Of a stretch of 22,325 nucleotides of DNA, positions 9,686-16,964 are shown in pieces (positions within the stretch are counted from its first letter, which is position 1; each line of letters begins with the position of its first letter). Source of the stretch: Alangreenwoodia sp964438605 (lineage in GTDB: Bacteria; Bacillota; Clostridia; Peptostreptococcales; Anaerovoracaceae); NCBI GenBank assembly GCA_964438605.1, contig CAYTKT010000035.1:1-22325 (forward strand), written 5' to 3'. The translations under genes and the position numbers were made by a program. The notes beneath the pieces were generated by a model. That model saw nothing but the letters and a program-made list of their open reading frames with translations. It was not told where the DNA came from and ran no database searches.

Positions 9686-9699
9686 GTGAATAATTCAGG
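9686..9699. repeat. Right terminal inverted repeat of the IS1380 element
   Basis: GTGAATAATTCAGG, the exact complement of 8046-8059. The base after it is the first of CTTGATACTATAAAG, apparently leader sequence of the IS200 remnant. Confidence 0.9.
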
Positions 9700-9752
9700 C
9701 TTGATACTATAAAGTGAGTCAAGACTTGTTGCAGTTCAGAAAGGAGTTCTTC

Positions 9753-9968
9753 ATGGCAAACGAAGTATATCGTCTTGCACATATCAAATAGAGGTGTAAG
9801 TATCACGTTATCTTCCCTTCCAAATATAGGCGAAACGCTATTTATGGTCAATCACGAGAAGGTCTGTGTGAGATCATAAGAACGCTAGGTAAGTACGAAG
9901 GCGTAGAAATTTTGAAAGAGCCCCTAATGCCGGATCATGTTCTTTTGTTTGTGGCAATTCCTCTTTAA
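9753..9968 (+). pseudogene. tnpA: IS200-family Y1 transposase (TnpA) remnant, nonsense mutation and truncation
   Basis: This is too broken for a long open frame. From ATG 9753, preceded by AAAGGAG, the frame reads MANEVYRLAHIK, then TAG at 9789-9791 where the family has Trp, then RCKYHVIFPSKYRRNAIYG, ending MPDHVLLFVAIPL and TAA. This is the start of an IS200/IS605 single-strand transposase: KYH-[IV]-x-F-x-x-KYRR and the PDH motif that corresponds to the HUH metal site (PDHVH in active copies; here PDHVL). About half the usual ~150 residues are present, and the catalytic Tyr region is missing. The leader shares AGAAAGGAGTTCTTC with the transposase leader of the adjacent IS1380 element. Confidence 0.8.
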
Positions 9969-9987
9969 AATTTTTTCAAATTTTAGC

Positions 9988-10015
9988 TTGCAAAATACCG
10001 ATAATGGGTTATAAT
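9988..10015 (+). promoter_or_regulatory. Promoter of tRNA-Ser
   Basis: TTGCAA (9988-9993), 16 bases, then TATAAT (10010-10015), placing the transcription start about 25 bases before the mature tRNA. Confidence 0.7.
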
Positions 10016-10047
10016 AATAAAAGTCGCAGCAGTGCTGTGAAAAATAT

Positions 10048-10133
10048 AGAGGGTTGACCGAGTGGCTAAGGAGCTCGCCTGGAACGCGAGTAAGGCGCAA
10101 GCCCCGCGGGTTCGAGTCCCGTGCCCTCTGCCA
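10048..10133 (+). tRNA. tRNA-Ser (anticodon GGA)
   Basis: The acceptor stem AGAGGGT pairs with GCCCTCT (last pair T-G). The anticodon loop CTGGAAC gives GGA. A long variable arm, a GGTTCGAGTCC T-loop and an encoded CCA end are present. The 86-nt length fits a class II serine tRNA. Confidence 0.96.
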
Positions 10134-10142
10134 AAATGAGAA

Positions 10143-10190
10143 ACGGCTGAAAACCGGAGAAAATCAAAGGTTTTCAGCCGTTCTATTTCT
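10143..10190 (+). terminator. Terminator after tRNA-Ser
   Basis: ACGGCTGAAAACC (10143-10155) pairs perfectly with GGTTTTCAGCCGT (10169-10181), followed by TCTATTTCTT. Confidence 0.8.
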
Positions 10191-10724
10191 TCGGCTAATG
10201 CCCTTGATTTGCTCTGATTTTACCTTAAAAGCATTGCACCCCGGCTGCACCCGGATACCTTTCATAGCGTTTTCTTTTTGACGTCGGTGCAGGCAGTTCT
10301 TAATCCATGTGAGTTCCTCCGAGGTGCGGGCATTGGGAGGCGGAGAAAAAGCCTGTGCGACTTGTCGTAAGGAGATTCCTTTGCCCCATCATATCTTTTA
10401 TTCCACCGAAGGAGGAAGATTTGGAAATACGGCGGCGTCTGCAGATAAAAGAGATCCACGCCGGTGCGATAGAACAAAACCGCATGGTATCTTGTAATCA
10501 ATTCATGTGGCAGATATCATCGTGAATATATTCTTTTCATTGCGGTTGATTTCCTTTCTTAGAACGTTTTTGTTGTGATCAACACTCGAAAGGATTCAAC
10601 CGGCTTGGTCCAGCCGGAGGTGTCACGTCAATTATAACTCTATCACCGGCTTTAAACTTACGGAATTTAGCAGTTGCCTTTTTTCAAGCATTTTGATAGA
10701 ATAGATACGTTTGGTAGAACTGTC
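10191..10724. other. Intergenic region without a recognisable gene
   Basis: Several short open frames on both strands overlap each other and match no family I know. Position just 3' of a tRNA makes it a possible scar of an integrated element, but no second copy of the tRNA 3' end is seen. A short minus-strand reading ending near 10586 (KFRKFKAGDRVIIDVTPP) looks protein-like but has a stop just upstream of it and may be a gene remnant. Confidence 0.35.
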
Positions 10725-10740
10725 AGGAGGTAAACATTTT

Positions 10741-11505
10741 ATATGGAAAATCTTCGATACTCTCATCGATTCCGTTGATGACAGCGTCCGAATCCGCGAT
10801 TTTACTGTCGGCACTTACTGGACCGCAGTCATGACAGATGACGGCTCCTTAGGCCTTGCGCCTTCCATTCACGAGCGCTATCAGAGATTTGAATTTTCCA
10901 CAGAACCCAGACAGGGGATGCTGCTTTCAGACATGGCTGCCGGCCTCAAATCATGGAACTACGCGGAAGCCTCGCTGGCATTGGCCGCCGTCAATGCGTT
11001 CTTCAACCGTTCCGACCGGATTCCTGCCGATGCGGAAATTCACCCTGGCGGGCGTCGCAGCAGAGGTGCCTTCCTTAAATTCTGTGAATCAAACACAAAA
11101 GACAGACATACGCTGTTTTCGGAGCCGATGTATGAGCGCGACGAACTCCGCAGCGCTCCCGGTATCATAGATATTATTCGCCGGAATACAGACCGCACTT
11201 ACCGCGATTACCCGTACACGGCATACCGCAAACTCATTCCAGATTGTGACCAGGTTGTTGTTGGCGGAACATCCTTTGTGGATAAAATCTCCGGTCCCGT
11301 GCTTGAGCGCGCCTTTGAATGCGGGGTGTTCTCAGTCCTCTGGGGGATGGATATTCCGCTATGTACCGCGCTTTTTGAGGAAAATATCGATCAGATCACC
11401 GGCTTTATCGCTGACGATCCGGAAACCTGTCTGCGGTTAGTAAAACGTGCGGCAACCCGCGAAGACATCATTCGTTTCGGACATTTCGTGACTATAAACA
11501 AATAA
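10741..11505 (+). CDS. DUF4213/DUF364 family putative heavy-metal chelation protein
   Basis: The ~254-residue cytoplasmic protein has an N-terminal DUF4213-like part (WKIFDTLIDSV ... TVGTYWTAV) and a C-terminal DUF364 Rossmann-like part (VVVGGTSFVDKISGPVLERA, then VLWGMDIPLC). The family was proposed, from structure, to bind metal or a pterin-like ligand; no reaction is established. Start: the only Shine-Dalgarno is AGGAGG at 10725-10730, and the in-frame codon at the right distance is ATA at 10741 (ATA TGG AAA ATC), where relatives usually read Met. An in-frame TTG at 10711 lies upstream of the Shine-Dalgarno and has none of its own. Either ATG mutated to ATA or a non-standard start is used. 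The gene stands alone between two tRNA genes. Confidence 0.75.
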   Translation: MWKIFDTLIDSVDDSVRIRDFTVGTYWTAVMTDDGSLGLAPSIHERYQRFEFSTEPRQGMLLSDMAAGLKSWNYAEASLALAAVNAFFNRSDRIPADAEIHPGGRRSRGAFLKFCESNTKDRHTLFSEPMYERDELRSAPGIIDIIRRNTDRTYRDYPYTAYRKLIPDCDQVVVGGTSFVDKISGPVLERAFECGVFSVLWGMDIPLCTALFEENIDQITGFIADDPETCLRLVKRAATREDIIRFGHFVTINK

Positions 11506-11558
11506 ATTTCCCAATCATCAGTTGATGCTTCACGGTATCGAAAAAGTGATATTGCGAT

Positions 11559-11587
11559 TTGACTGTATCGCCCGTTCTTTATTTTAT
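11559..11587 (+). promoter_or_regulatory. Probable promoter of tRNA-Arg
   Basis: TTGACT (11559-11564), 17 bases, then TTTTAT (11582-11587), about 38 bases before the mature tRNA. Confidence 0.5.
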
Positions 11588-11625
11588 CTTTTGTCGTTAC
11601 CGTTGGCAAGACTGATGACAGACAT

Positions 11626-11700
11626 GCGCCCGTATTTCAATGGATAGAAAACAGGACTCCGACTCCTGAAATTGGGGTTCGACTCCCCACGGGCGTACCA
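11626..11700 (+). tRNA. tRNA-Arg (anticodon CCG)
   Basis: The acceptor stem GCGCCCG pairs with CGGGCGT. Anticodon stem CAGGA/TCCTG holds loop CTCCGAC, giving CCG, which reads the arginine codon CGG. T-arm GGGGTTCGACTCCCC and an encoded CCA are present; length is 75 nt. Confidence 0.96.
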
Positions 11701-11766
11701 GATGATTCAAATATGAATCACGAAGTTGATCGCTGCAAAACATGCTCATCATACTTTTCAAACTGT

Positions 11767-11801
11767 AAAAAGCCTAAGAATGGGATTTTCTTAGGCTTTT
11801 T
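11767..11801 (+). terminator. Terminator after tRNA-Arg
   Basis: AAAAAGCCTAAGAA pairs with TTCTTAGGCTTTTT around a short loop (11767-11801), with a further GTTTG. The A and T runs on both sides mean it could act in both directions. Confidence 0.85.
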
Positions 11802-11814
11802 GTTTGTCCATATT

Positions 11815-11844
11815 CAATAAAACCCATCTTCGCTCTGGAGATGG
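11815..11844 (-). terminator. Weak terminator-like hairpin downstream of the HNH/DUF7662-like gene
   Basis: On the minus strand, CCATCT ... AGATGG (11824-11844) is followed by GTTTTATT. The stem is only six pairs. It lies 14 bases past the stop of the minus-strand gene. Confidence 0.4.
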
Positions 11845-11858
11845 AAGTCCCGCTATTT

Positions 11859-12485
11859 CTATAAGCCATACTTCTTAACGATATATGCCAGATAATTCTC
11901 AATCTCATACCTCGCCGCATCCGGCACCCGTTTTGACAAAATCACGTCCGGAATGTGAACCAAAGATGTGTTCTTTTGCGTCTGATGAAATACAATCCGC
12001 TCCTCGTCAAGATGCAGCGCCTGAATCTCATAGCCGCTTTCGAGCCACGCCTGACTGATGCACTCAAACCCCGTTCTTCTCCAGAAGGATTTGTGATGTT
12101 TGGCCGCGCCGAGCTTTTCCCCCAGAATATTTTCGATTTCCTCAAACGTCAGCGTGAAAATCGGCTTTGTGCAGTCGAGAAAATACTTTGACAACGGTAG
12201 GAACTTTTGTCCGGCGGGACGCTGCCCCTTCTGCAATTTGTTCAGAAGTTCCATCAGTTCAGTGGTGCTGGCGGGTTCCGTATCTGTGCAGATATACTCA
12301 ACGCTTCTGTCGGAACAACTTGCGTGAATATATGCAAATCGTTCCACTTTTTTGCCCGTTTCGCGAATATCGACAATCTGCTTTTCCTGATCCCGCAGAA
12401 TCTTTCTGCCGCAATAAGCGCACCGACCCTCCTGCCGCCGCCAGATTGCGCGGTAGATTCCCGTGATATATCTGCGGTACGCCAT
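11859..12485 (-). CDS. Zinc-finger/HNH plus DUF7662-like protein, resembles the tail of group II intron reverse transcriptases
   Basis: The 208-residue protein starts MAYRRYITGIYRAIWRRQEG. Residues ~22-60 hold CAYCGRKI and later IHASCS, i.e. a C-x2-C ... H-x2-C metal site as in HNH endonucleases. Residues ~95-175 (FLPLSKYFLDC, LTFEEIENILG, AWLESGYEI) match the pattern I recall for DUF7662. This order also occurs at the C-terminus of some clostridial group II intron proteins after the reverse transcriptase and maturase domains. Those domains are absent here: the codon two before the ATG is TGA, and GGAG sits eight bases upstream, so this is read as an independent small gene. It may be a remnant of an intron or a free-standing member; whether it cuts DNA is unknown. 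No intron domain V hairpin was found nearby. Confidence 0.6.
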   Translation of the reverse strand: MAYRRYITGIYRAIWRRQEGRCAYCGRKILRDQEKQIVDIRETGKKVERFAYIHASCSDRSVEYICTDTEPASTTELMELLNKLQKGQRPAGQKFLPLSKYFLDCTKPIFTLTFEEIENILGEKLGAAKHHKSFWRRTGFECISQAWLESGYEIQALHLDEERIVFHQTQKNTSLVHIPDVILSKRVPDAARYEIENYLAYIVKKYGL

Positions 12486-13032
12486 GTGTCATCTCCATCA
12501 ATTCAATGGATACAGGATGTCGTTCGGGGCACGCTGTACCGCATAAGAAACATCCGGCTTTTACGAATGGTCGGGTGCGATGGAAGAAAATGTTGTTTGT
12601 TTGTGTAAAAATTTAATGTGAATTTGATAAAAAAGCCTGAATGTTACGAACAAGACTGTCCATTACAATGACGTCCGAGTGTATTAAGCGGTGTGCTACA
12701 GCAGAATGACGCATCATTTTGAAAGGAGCGCTGATTGAGAAAGTTTTTTGGAAGGCGGATGCGCGGGCAAAAGGTTTTGCCGTCTGTTTTCTTAAGATCT
12801 CCGCGTGAATGATTGTGCGCTGGCATAAATCAAAATGGAAGAAAAGATCGCAGGATCTATTATTTGTGTAGCTGAATCCAGTAAAATCAACGGATTGAGG
12901 CAGATTTTCAAGTCAAAGATGAATCTTCAAATGATTTCCAAATGGTCTGGCGCATAAATTTTGAGATTAAAACCGAAATAATTTAAGAAATCTTTAAGAA
13001 TTTCAGGGAAAAATCTTAATTATTTCGCCGTC

Positions 13033-13070
13033 AAAAAAGTAAAAGAGCAACTTTCGGCATAAGTTGCTCT
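13033..13070 (-). terminator. Terminator-like hairpin, minus direction
   Basis: AGAGCAACTT (13044-13053) pairs perfectly with AAGTTGCTCT (13061-13070). On the minus strand it is followed by TTTACTTTTTTGA. No minus-strand gene is evident upstream of it, so it may end a small RNA or mark the end of a lost gene. Confidence 0.6.
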
Positions 13071-13197
13071 CAGAAGTTGAAACTTGAAATGAGTTAAAAC
13101 GAATAATAAGTTCAAGATAAATATAAGCCATACGTAGTGAAAATGCAAGCACTTTTTTTCGTTTTTTTGAAAAAAATAAAAATGTCACGTAACTTTA

Positions 13198-13223
13198 ATA
13201 AGTCCCATGGTTATGGGATTTAT
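13198..13223. repeat. 11-bp hairpin with GGTT loop
   Basis: ATAAGTCCCAT pairs with ATGGGATTTAT (one G-T pair) around GGTT. There is no T run on either side, so it is not a standard terminator; role unknown. Confidence 0.55.
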
Positions 13224-14161
13224 AGCGAATGTTAAATATTTACATATTGCTCCTTGGCGCTGACAGACGGGCGTTCATTTTTTGTTATTGAAACAGCGCG
13301 AAAAAGAAGCGCTCCGAGAGATAATGCGGAGCTGGAAACAGCTAAATAGGAAAAATTTTAAAAAATAGATTATTATGGATAAACCGAAATAATTTCGGTT
13401 TGAGTGCCACTTTGGGCGATTTGTGAGGCGTGAAATGTGCATTTTGATGATTTGTGACTCAAAATATTTTTAAAATACCGAAAAGATTGTTCTGCCATGT
13501 GCGGGAATCGGAGGGATGCGGTTGGCAAGGAGGAAAATGACGCTGAGTTGAAGTATGAATAAAGCAAGGGTCAAAGGACAAAAGAGGATGGATGGCAGCA
13601 AGAAAGGTTGAGCGGGGAGCAGGAAGATTGACGGATGGCAAACGGGGCAGCGCGGCTTTGCGTCGGAAGATAAAAGCTGATGCTGTGTATCATATATTAA
13701 TGAAGAAAATGAAAAAGGAGAGAGATGAAAAGAGCGCTGGCGTGTCTGACGACAGACATACCGGCAGAACCGTGGGAAATACAGGGAAGCGCCGGTGAAG
13801 CGAAGGGGAACCGTAAAGTGAAGGCAGAGAAAGGGTGCAGGGAAACGAGAGAAGGAGAAGCTTACGCGAAAGGAAAAGCGTTGCCGAGTGCCAGCAGAGC
13901 GATGAAAAACGTACAGCGGCGTGAATAGGAGCGGGAAAATTCATGGATAGCGAGAACGTGCAGAAAAAGTGTAAATGGGGCGAAGGAAAACGCGTGGACA
14001 ACGCGGGCTGCGGATGATGGAACAGACCGGTGCGGAGAAAGAGGTGCAGGCCGAAATATTTGCGTTGCAGGGTGATGTTGCAGTGTTTTTCTTGCGGACA
14101 GGCCGAATATGCGGAAATGCTGGACGAGAGTGGGAAAAACGACGAAAATTTGACGGTTTTG

Positions 14162-14190
14162 TTTACGAAATAAGTTTTGTATGTTATCAT
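14162..14190 (+). promoter_or_regulatory. Probable promoter of the riboswitch operon
   Basis: TTTACG (14162-14167), 17 bases, TATCAT (14185-14190). A start near 14197 would put the whole cobalamin riboswitch in the leader RNA. Confidence 0.6.
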
Positions 14191-14245
14191 AATGGCGAGC
14201 GACGGTGCATTTGATGCGCCGGCGTTTCAATTTTATATTTATAAC

Positions 14246-14557
14246 GGCAGGTGACAGTTCCGGGAGGAAAAGCGCACGATGCGGAATTTTACTTTGGATT
14301 TTGTGATTTTCATGGAAAACAGGACTTTGTTCCGAATTTTACGGATTTTGTAATTTTCGTGATTTTCATGACGCGCATTTTTCTCCCGCAGGCTTGTTGA
14401 AAAGGGAAGCAGGTCAGAATCCTGCACGAACTCGTCACTGTATTAAGCGAGCGAATGGCGGCCGTTGCGTTCAGACGGTCAGAACCGCAGCGGAAGGTCA
14501 CTGGGAAACCGGGAAGGCTGACATTTGCGATGACCTTTAAGTCAGGAGACCTGCCTG
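14246..14557 (+). promoter_or_regulatory. Cobalamin riboswitch with an extended P2 arm
   Basis: The core is unmistakable: GAAAAGGGAAGC (from 14399), P3 CAGG...CCTG, CACTGTA near 14437, and the B12 box GTCAGGAGACCTGCC (14541-14555). P1 is formed by GGCAGGT (14246-14252) and ACCTGCC (14549-14555). About 145 bases lie between the P1 5' strand and the AAAAGGGAA core, far longer than the usual P2 loop. GGGAGGAAAAGCGC (14262-14275) can pair with GCGCATTTTTCTCCC near 14373-14387, so this is a long hairpin arm holding a direct repeat (GAATTTTAC...GGATTTTGT...GATTTTCATG twice). It is expected to lower expression of the downstream genes when adenosylcobalamin or another corrinoid is bound. Confidence 0.93.
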
Positions 14558-14664
14558 TCGTTTGTACGGGGACATCGAACCGGATTTACGGTGCGGCGAT
14601 AGTCCCGAACCACGAGTAACTGGTTGTACATTAAAATCAAAGTAAGTAATCAAAACATTACGGC

Positions 14665-14701
14665 GAATCCGGCGGTTTCATTTTTTATTATTGCCGGAAT
14701 C
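14665..14701 (+). terminator. Hairpin in the expression platform of the riboswitch leader
   Basis: GAATCCGGC (14665-14673) pairs with GCCGGAATC (14693-14701), eight of nine pairs. It lies between the riboswitch and the stronger terminator and could be part of the switching structure. Confidence 0.4.
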
Positions 14702-14733
14702 ACCAGCGTTTTTGCTTGCTCTTTTTGTGTACC

Positions 14734-14762
14734 CCTTTTACTTGTAGGTAAAAGGTTTTTTT
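14734..14762 (+). terminator. Intrinsic terminator in the leader before cbiK
   Basis: CCTTTTAC (14734-14741) pairs with GTAAAAGG (14748-14755), followed by seven T. It is upstream of the first gene and downstream of the cobalamin aptamer, so it is the likely off-switch of the operon. The antiterminator partner was not identified by eye. Confidence 0.8.
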
Positions 14763-14809
14763 GTTGGCAGAATTTTTTTAATTCCGCATAAGACAAGGAG
14801 GAAAGCAAA

Positions 14810-15748
14810 GTGAGAAAAGTTACAGCAATTTTAATGACCGTTTTGATGAGTGTCCTGACGCTGACAGGATGCGGCGGGCAGTCAGACAGCCGTCAGTCGG
14901 ATAATCAGTCGTCATCGCAGGAAGCGGTATCGGCTGAGAACGAATCAGCTGCAAAAGATCAGGCGATTCTCGTCGTCAGTTTCGGGACGAGTTATAACGA
15001 CAGCCGTGACAAGACGATCGGTGCGATAGAAAGCGCGATTCAGAAGGCGTTTCCTGAATATGACGTCAGGCGTGCGTTTACGAGCCAGATTATCATTGAC
15101 AAGCTTAAGGAGCGCGACGGCCTTGAAATCGACAATGTGACGGAGGCCCTTGACAGGGCTGTGGCAGATGGCGTGAAGACGCTGATTGTTCAGCCGACGC
15201 ATCTGATGGATGGCTATGAGTACACGGACCTCAAGGATGAATTGCAAAAATACGAGTCTAAGTTTGAGAAGGTCGCGCTCGGTGCGCCGCTTCTTACAGA
15301 TGATTCTGATTTTGAAACAGTTGCCAATGCGATTGTCGAAGATACGTCTTCTTATGACGATGGAAATACAGCTATCTGTTTTATGGGCCACGGCACGGAG
15401 GCGGAATCAAACGGGATTTATGAGAAGATGCAGGAGACGATGACGGCAGGCGGCCATAATGCGTATTACATAGGAACGGTAGAGGCAGAACCGTCTCTTG
15501 ACGATGTGATGGCGGCGGTAGGCTCCGGAAATTATACAAGGGTTGTGCTTCAGCCGTTGATGGTCGTTGCGGGGGATCACGCGAATAACGATATGGCAGG
15601 CGATGAGGAGGATTCCTGGAAATCTCAGTTTGAGTCGGCAGGTTACCAGGTAGAATGTGTCATCCGGGGGCTTGGCGAAATGGAAAAAGTACAGCAGCTC
15701 TACGTAGCGCATACCCAGGCAGCGATTGATCAGCTGGAAAAAAATTAG
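14810..15748 (+). CDS. cbiK: CbiK-type cobaltochelatase, exported lipoprotein form
   Basis: It starts at GTG 14810 after AAGGAGG (14795-14801). Residues 1-20 form a lipoprotein signal ending LTGC, so the protein should be anchored on the outer face of the membrane. A Ser/Gln/Asn-rich linker follows, then the chelatase fold (ILVVSFGTSYNDSRDKTIGA near residue 53). The metal-site residues expected for the CbiK family are present: His194 (FMGHGTE), Glu225 (GTVEAEP) and His257 (VVAGDHANND), with the same spacing as His145/Glu175/His207 of the Salmonella enzyme as I recall it. CbiK inserts cobalt into sirohydrochlorin in the cytoplasm; export implies a different job on extracellular tetrapyrroles, as proposed for the periplasmic CbiK(P) of Desulfovibrio. 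First gene after the cobalamin riboswitch. Confidence 0.9.
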   Translation: MRKVTAILMTVLMSVLTLTGCGGQSDSRQSDNQSSSQEAVSAENESAAKDQAILVVSFGTSYNDSRDKTIGAIESAIQKAFPEYDVRRAFTSQIIIDKLKERDGLEIDNVTEALDRAVADGVKTLIVQPTHLMDGYEYTDLKDELQKYESKFEKVALGAPLLTDDSDFETVANAIVEDTSSYDDGNTAICFMGHGTEAESNGIYEKMQETMTAGGHNAYYIGTVEAEPSLDDVMAAVGSGNYTRVVLQPLMVVAGDHANNDMAGDEEDSWKSQFESAGYQVECVIRGLGEMEKVQQLYVAHTQAAIDQLEKN

Positions 15749-15863
15749 TTCAAAGCAACTCTGAATGTTTATATTTTGATACGCTGTATCTGTCATGACG
15801 CACGTGACGTCTGGCGCAGTTTATCATAAGGCAGTTGTTTTTGAAAGTGAGGGATCGAAAAAG

Positions 15864-16955
15864 ATGAAAAACAGAAAGATGCAAAACTGTGTGGCCGTCA
15901 TTTTGACGATGATGACAGTATTTATGATGACGACCGGCGTATTTGCTGCCGGCGGGGATGGCGGAAATACTGGGGCAGAGGCTCAGAATACGACATCCTC
16001 TCAGGTGGCATCACCTGATGAAATGGCAGCGCCGCAGGCCGTGGGCAGTGACGATATGACGCCTGTTTACGCGGCCCAGATTGAGGACGGTCAATATGAA
16101 ATTGAAGTGGAGTCGAGTTCGTCAATGTTTCGTATTGTGAATGCCGCACTGACGGTAGAAAACGGCGGGATGAAGGCTGTTGTAACGCTTAGCGGCAAGG
16201 GATATGGAAAACTTTTCATGGGGACTGCTCAGGAAGCCGCAGCAGCGGACGAGTCGCTTTTTATTCCTTATGTTGAGGACGGAAACGGCGCTTATACTTA
16301 CGAGATTCCGGTTGATGCGCTGAATCAGGTGATTCCCTGCGCTGCATGGAGTATAAAGAAGGAAAAGTGGTATGACCGCGATCTCGTTTTCCTGTCGGAT
16401 GGAATTCCGGCGGACAAAATTGACAGGAGTGTTCAGGCGGGGCAGTCAGCACTTGAAGATGGAAATTACCGGATTGACGTTCTGTTGTCGGGCGGATCTG
16501 GAAAAGCCAGTGTGAAAAGTCCCGCACCGCTTACAGTAAAGGATGGAGTTATGACGGTTCGGCTGGAATGGAGCAGCTCGAATTATAATTATATGATCGT
16601 CGGCGGAGTGCGTTATGAGCCGGTGAATACAGATGGAAATTCTGTGTTCGAGTTTCCTGTGTCTGCGCTCGATGAGGAGATTGAAGTGACAGCCGATACG
16701 ACGGCGATGAGTACGCCGCATGAAATTGATTATGTGCTGACTTTTGATTCCAAAACGGCTGAGCCGCTGGATCAGGAGGAAACGAAAAATGATGCGGATG
16801 CTGGTGACTTAGGAGATTCTGAAACGGAAATGTCCGAGAAGGGCAGCGGCAGCGGTATGGTTGCCGCTGCTGTGGTTATCGTTCTTCTGATTGTGATTGT
16901 AGTACTCGCTGTTGTTGTAGTGCTTTTGCGCAGGAAACGGAGCGGCAGAAAATAA
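15864..16955 (+). CDS. Membrane-anchored surface protein with two NEAT-like domains
   Basis: The ATG at 15864 has GTGAGGGA nine bases upstream and is followed by a clear signal peptide, so the longer frame from 15795 is not used. The 363-residue product has an exported Thr/Ser/Gln-rich linker, domain 1 (~73-177: DGQYEIEVESSSSMF ... KKEKWYDRDLVF, Tyr170), domain 2 (~197-294: DGNYRIDVLL ... TPHEIDYVLTF, Tyr290), an acidic linker, a membrane span (~331-355) and an RRKRSGRK tail. The beta-rich domains with a terminal Tyr-containing strand resemble NEAT haem-binding domains and Shp-like proteins; this is by pattern only. It has a membrane anchor, not a sortase motif. It lies 115 bases after cbiK and probably passes a tetrapyrrole to the chelatase or to the binding protein. 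Confidence 0.65.
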   Translation: MKNRKMQNCVAVILTMMTVFMMTTGVFAAGGDGGNTGAEAQNTTSSQVASPDEMAAPQAVGSDDMTPVYAAQIEDGQYEIEVESSSSMFRIVNAALTVENGGMKAVVTLSGKGYGKLFMGTAQEAAAADESLFIPYVEDGNGAYTYEIPVDALNQVIPCAAWSIKKEKWYDRDLVFLSDGIPADKIDRSVQAGQSALEDGNYRIDVLLSGGSGKASVKSPAPLTVKDGVMTVRLEWSSSNYNYMIVGGVRYEPVNTDGNSVFEFPVSALDEEIEVTADTTAMSTPHEIDYVLTFDSKTAEPLDQEETKNDADAGDLGDSETEMSEKGSGSGMVAAAVVIVLLIVIVVLAVVVVLLRRKRSGRK

Positions 16956-16964
16956 AATAAAGGA

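Larger units (their letters stand above)
8046..9699 (-). mobile_element. IS1380-family insertion sequence, 1654 bp
   Basis: The ends are a perfect 14-bp inverted repeat, CCTGAATTATTCAC, at 8046-8059 and (as its complement) at 9686-9699, enclosing one minus-strand transposase gene. Family assignment rests on the transposase motifs and on CCTGA-type ends. The flanks are TTAA on the left and CTTG on the right, so no 4-base target duplication is seen. Recombination between copies or a deletion next to the element is therefore possible. The left end interrupts the secreted-protein gene and the right end abuts an IS200 remnant. Confidence 0.88.
12486..14161. other. Long region without a convincing gene, purine-rich on the plus strand
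   Basis: About 1.7 kb with only short frames. The longest (minus, 13690-14190) is Ser/Phe/Leu-rich low-complexity sequence, the mirror of a G/A-rich plus strand, and has no family resemblance. The 15-base word AAACCGAAATAATTT occurs at 12970-12984 and again at 13381-13395, the second copy forming a full palindrome with CGGTTT (to 13401). A 25-codon frame at 12735-12812 (TTG start) has AAAGGAG before it but is otherwise unsupported. The region may be eroded genes or untranslated regulatory DNA. Confidence 0.5.

Noticed and set aside
10054..10281. 75-codon frame starting inside tRNA-Ser
   Set aside because: It overlaps the tRNA and its terminator and has no ribosome binding site.
11801..11858. 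Possible group II intron domain V/VI next to the HNH-like gene
   Set aside because: No domain V-like 34-base hairpin with an AGC triad was found; only a six-pair hairpin is present.
12735..12812. 25-codon frame with a good AAAGGAG before a TTG start
   Set aside because: Too short and basic, with no homology pattern or neighbour to support it; kept only as a possibility.
13690..14190. 166-codon open frame on the minus strand
   Set aside because: Low-complexity Ser/Phe/Leu-rich product mirroring a purine-rich plus strand; no family pattern; other frames are open over the same stretch.
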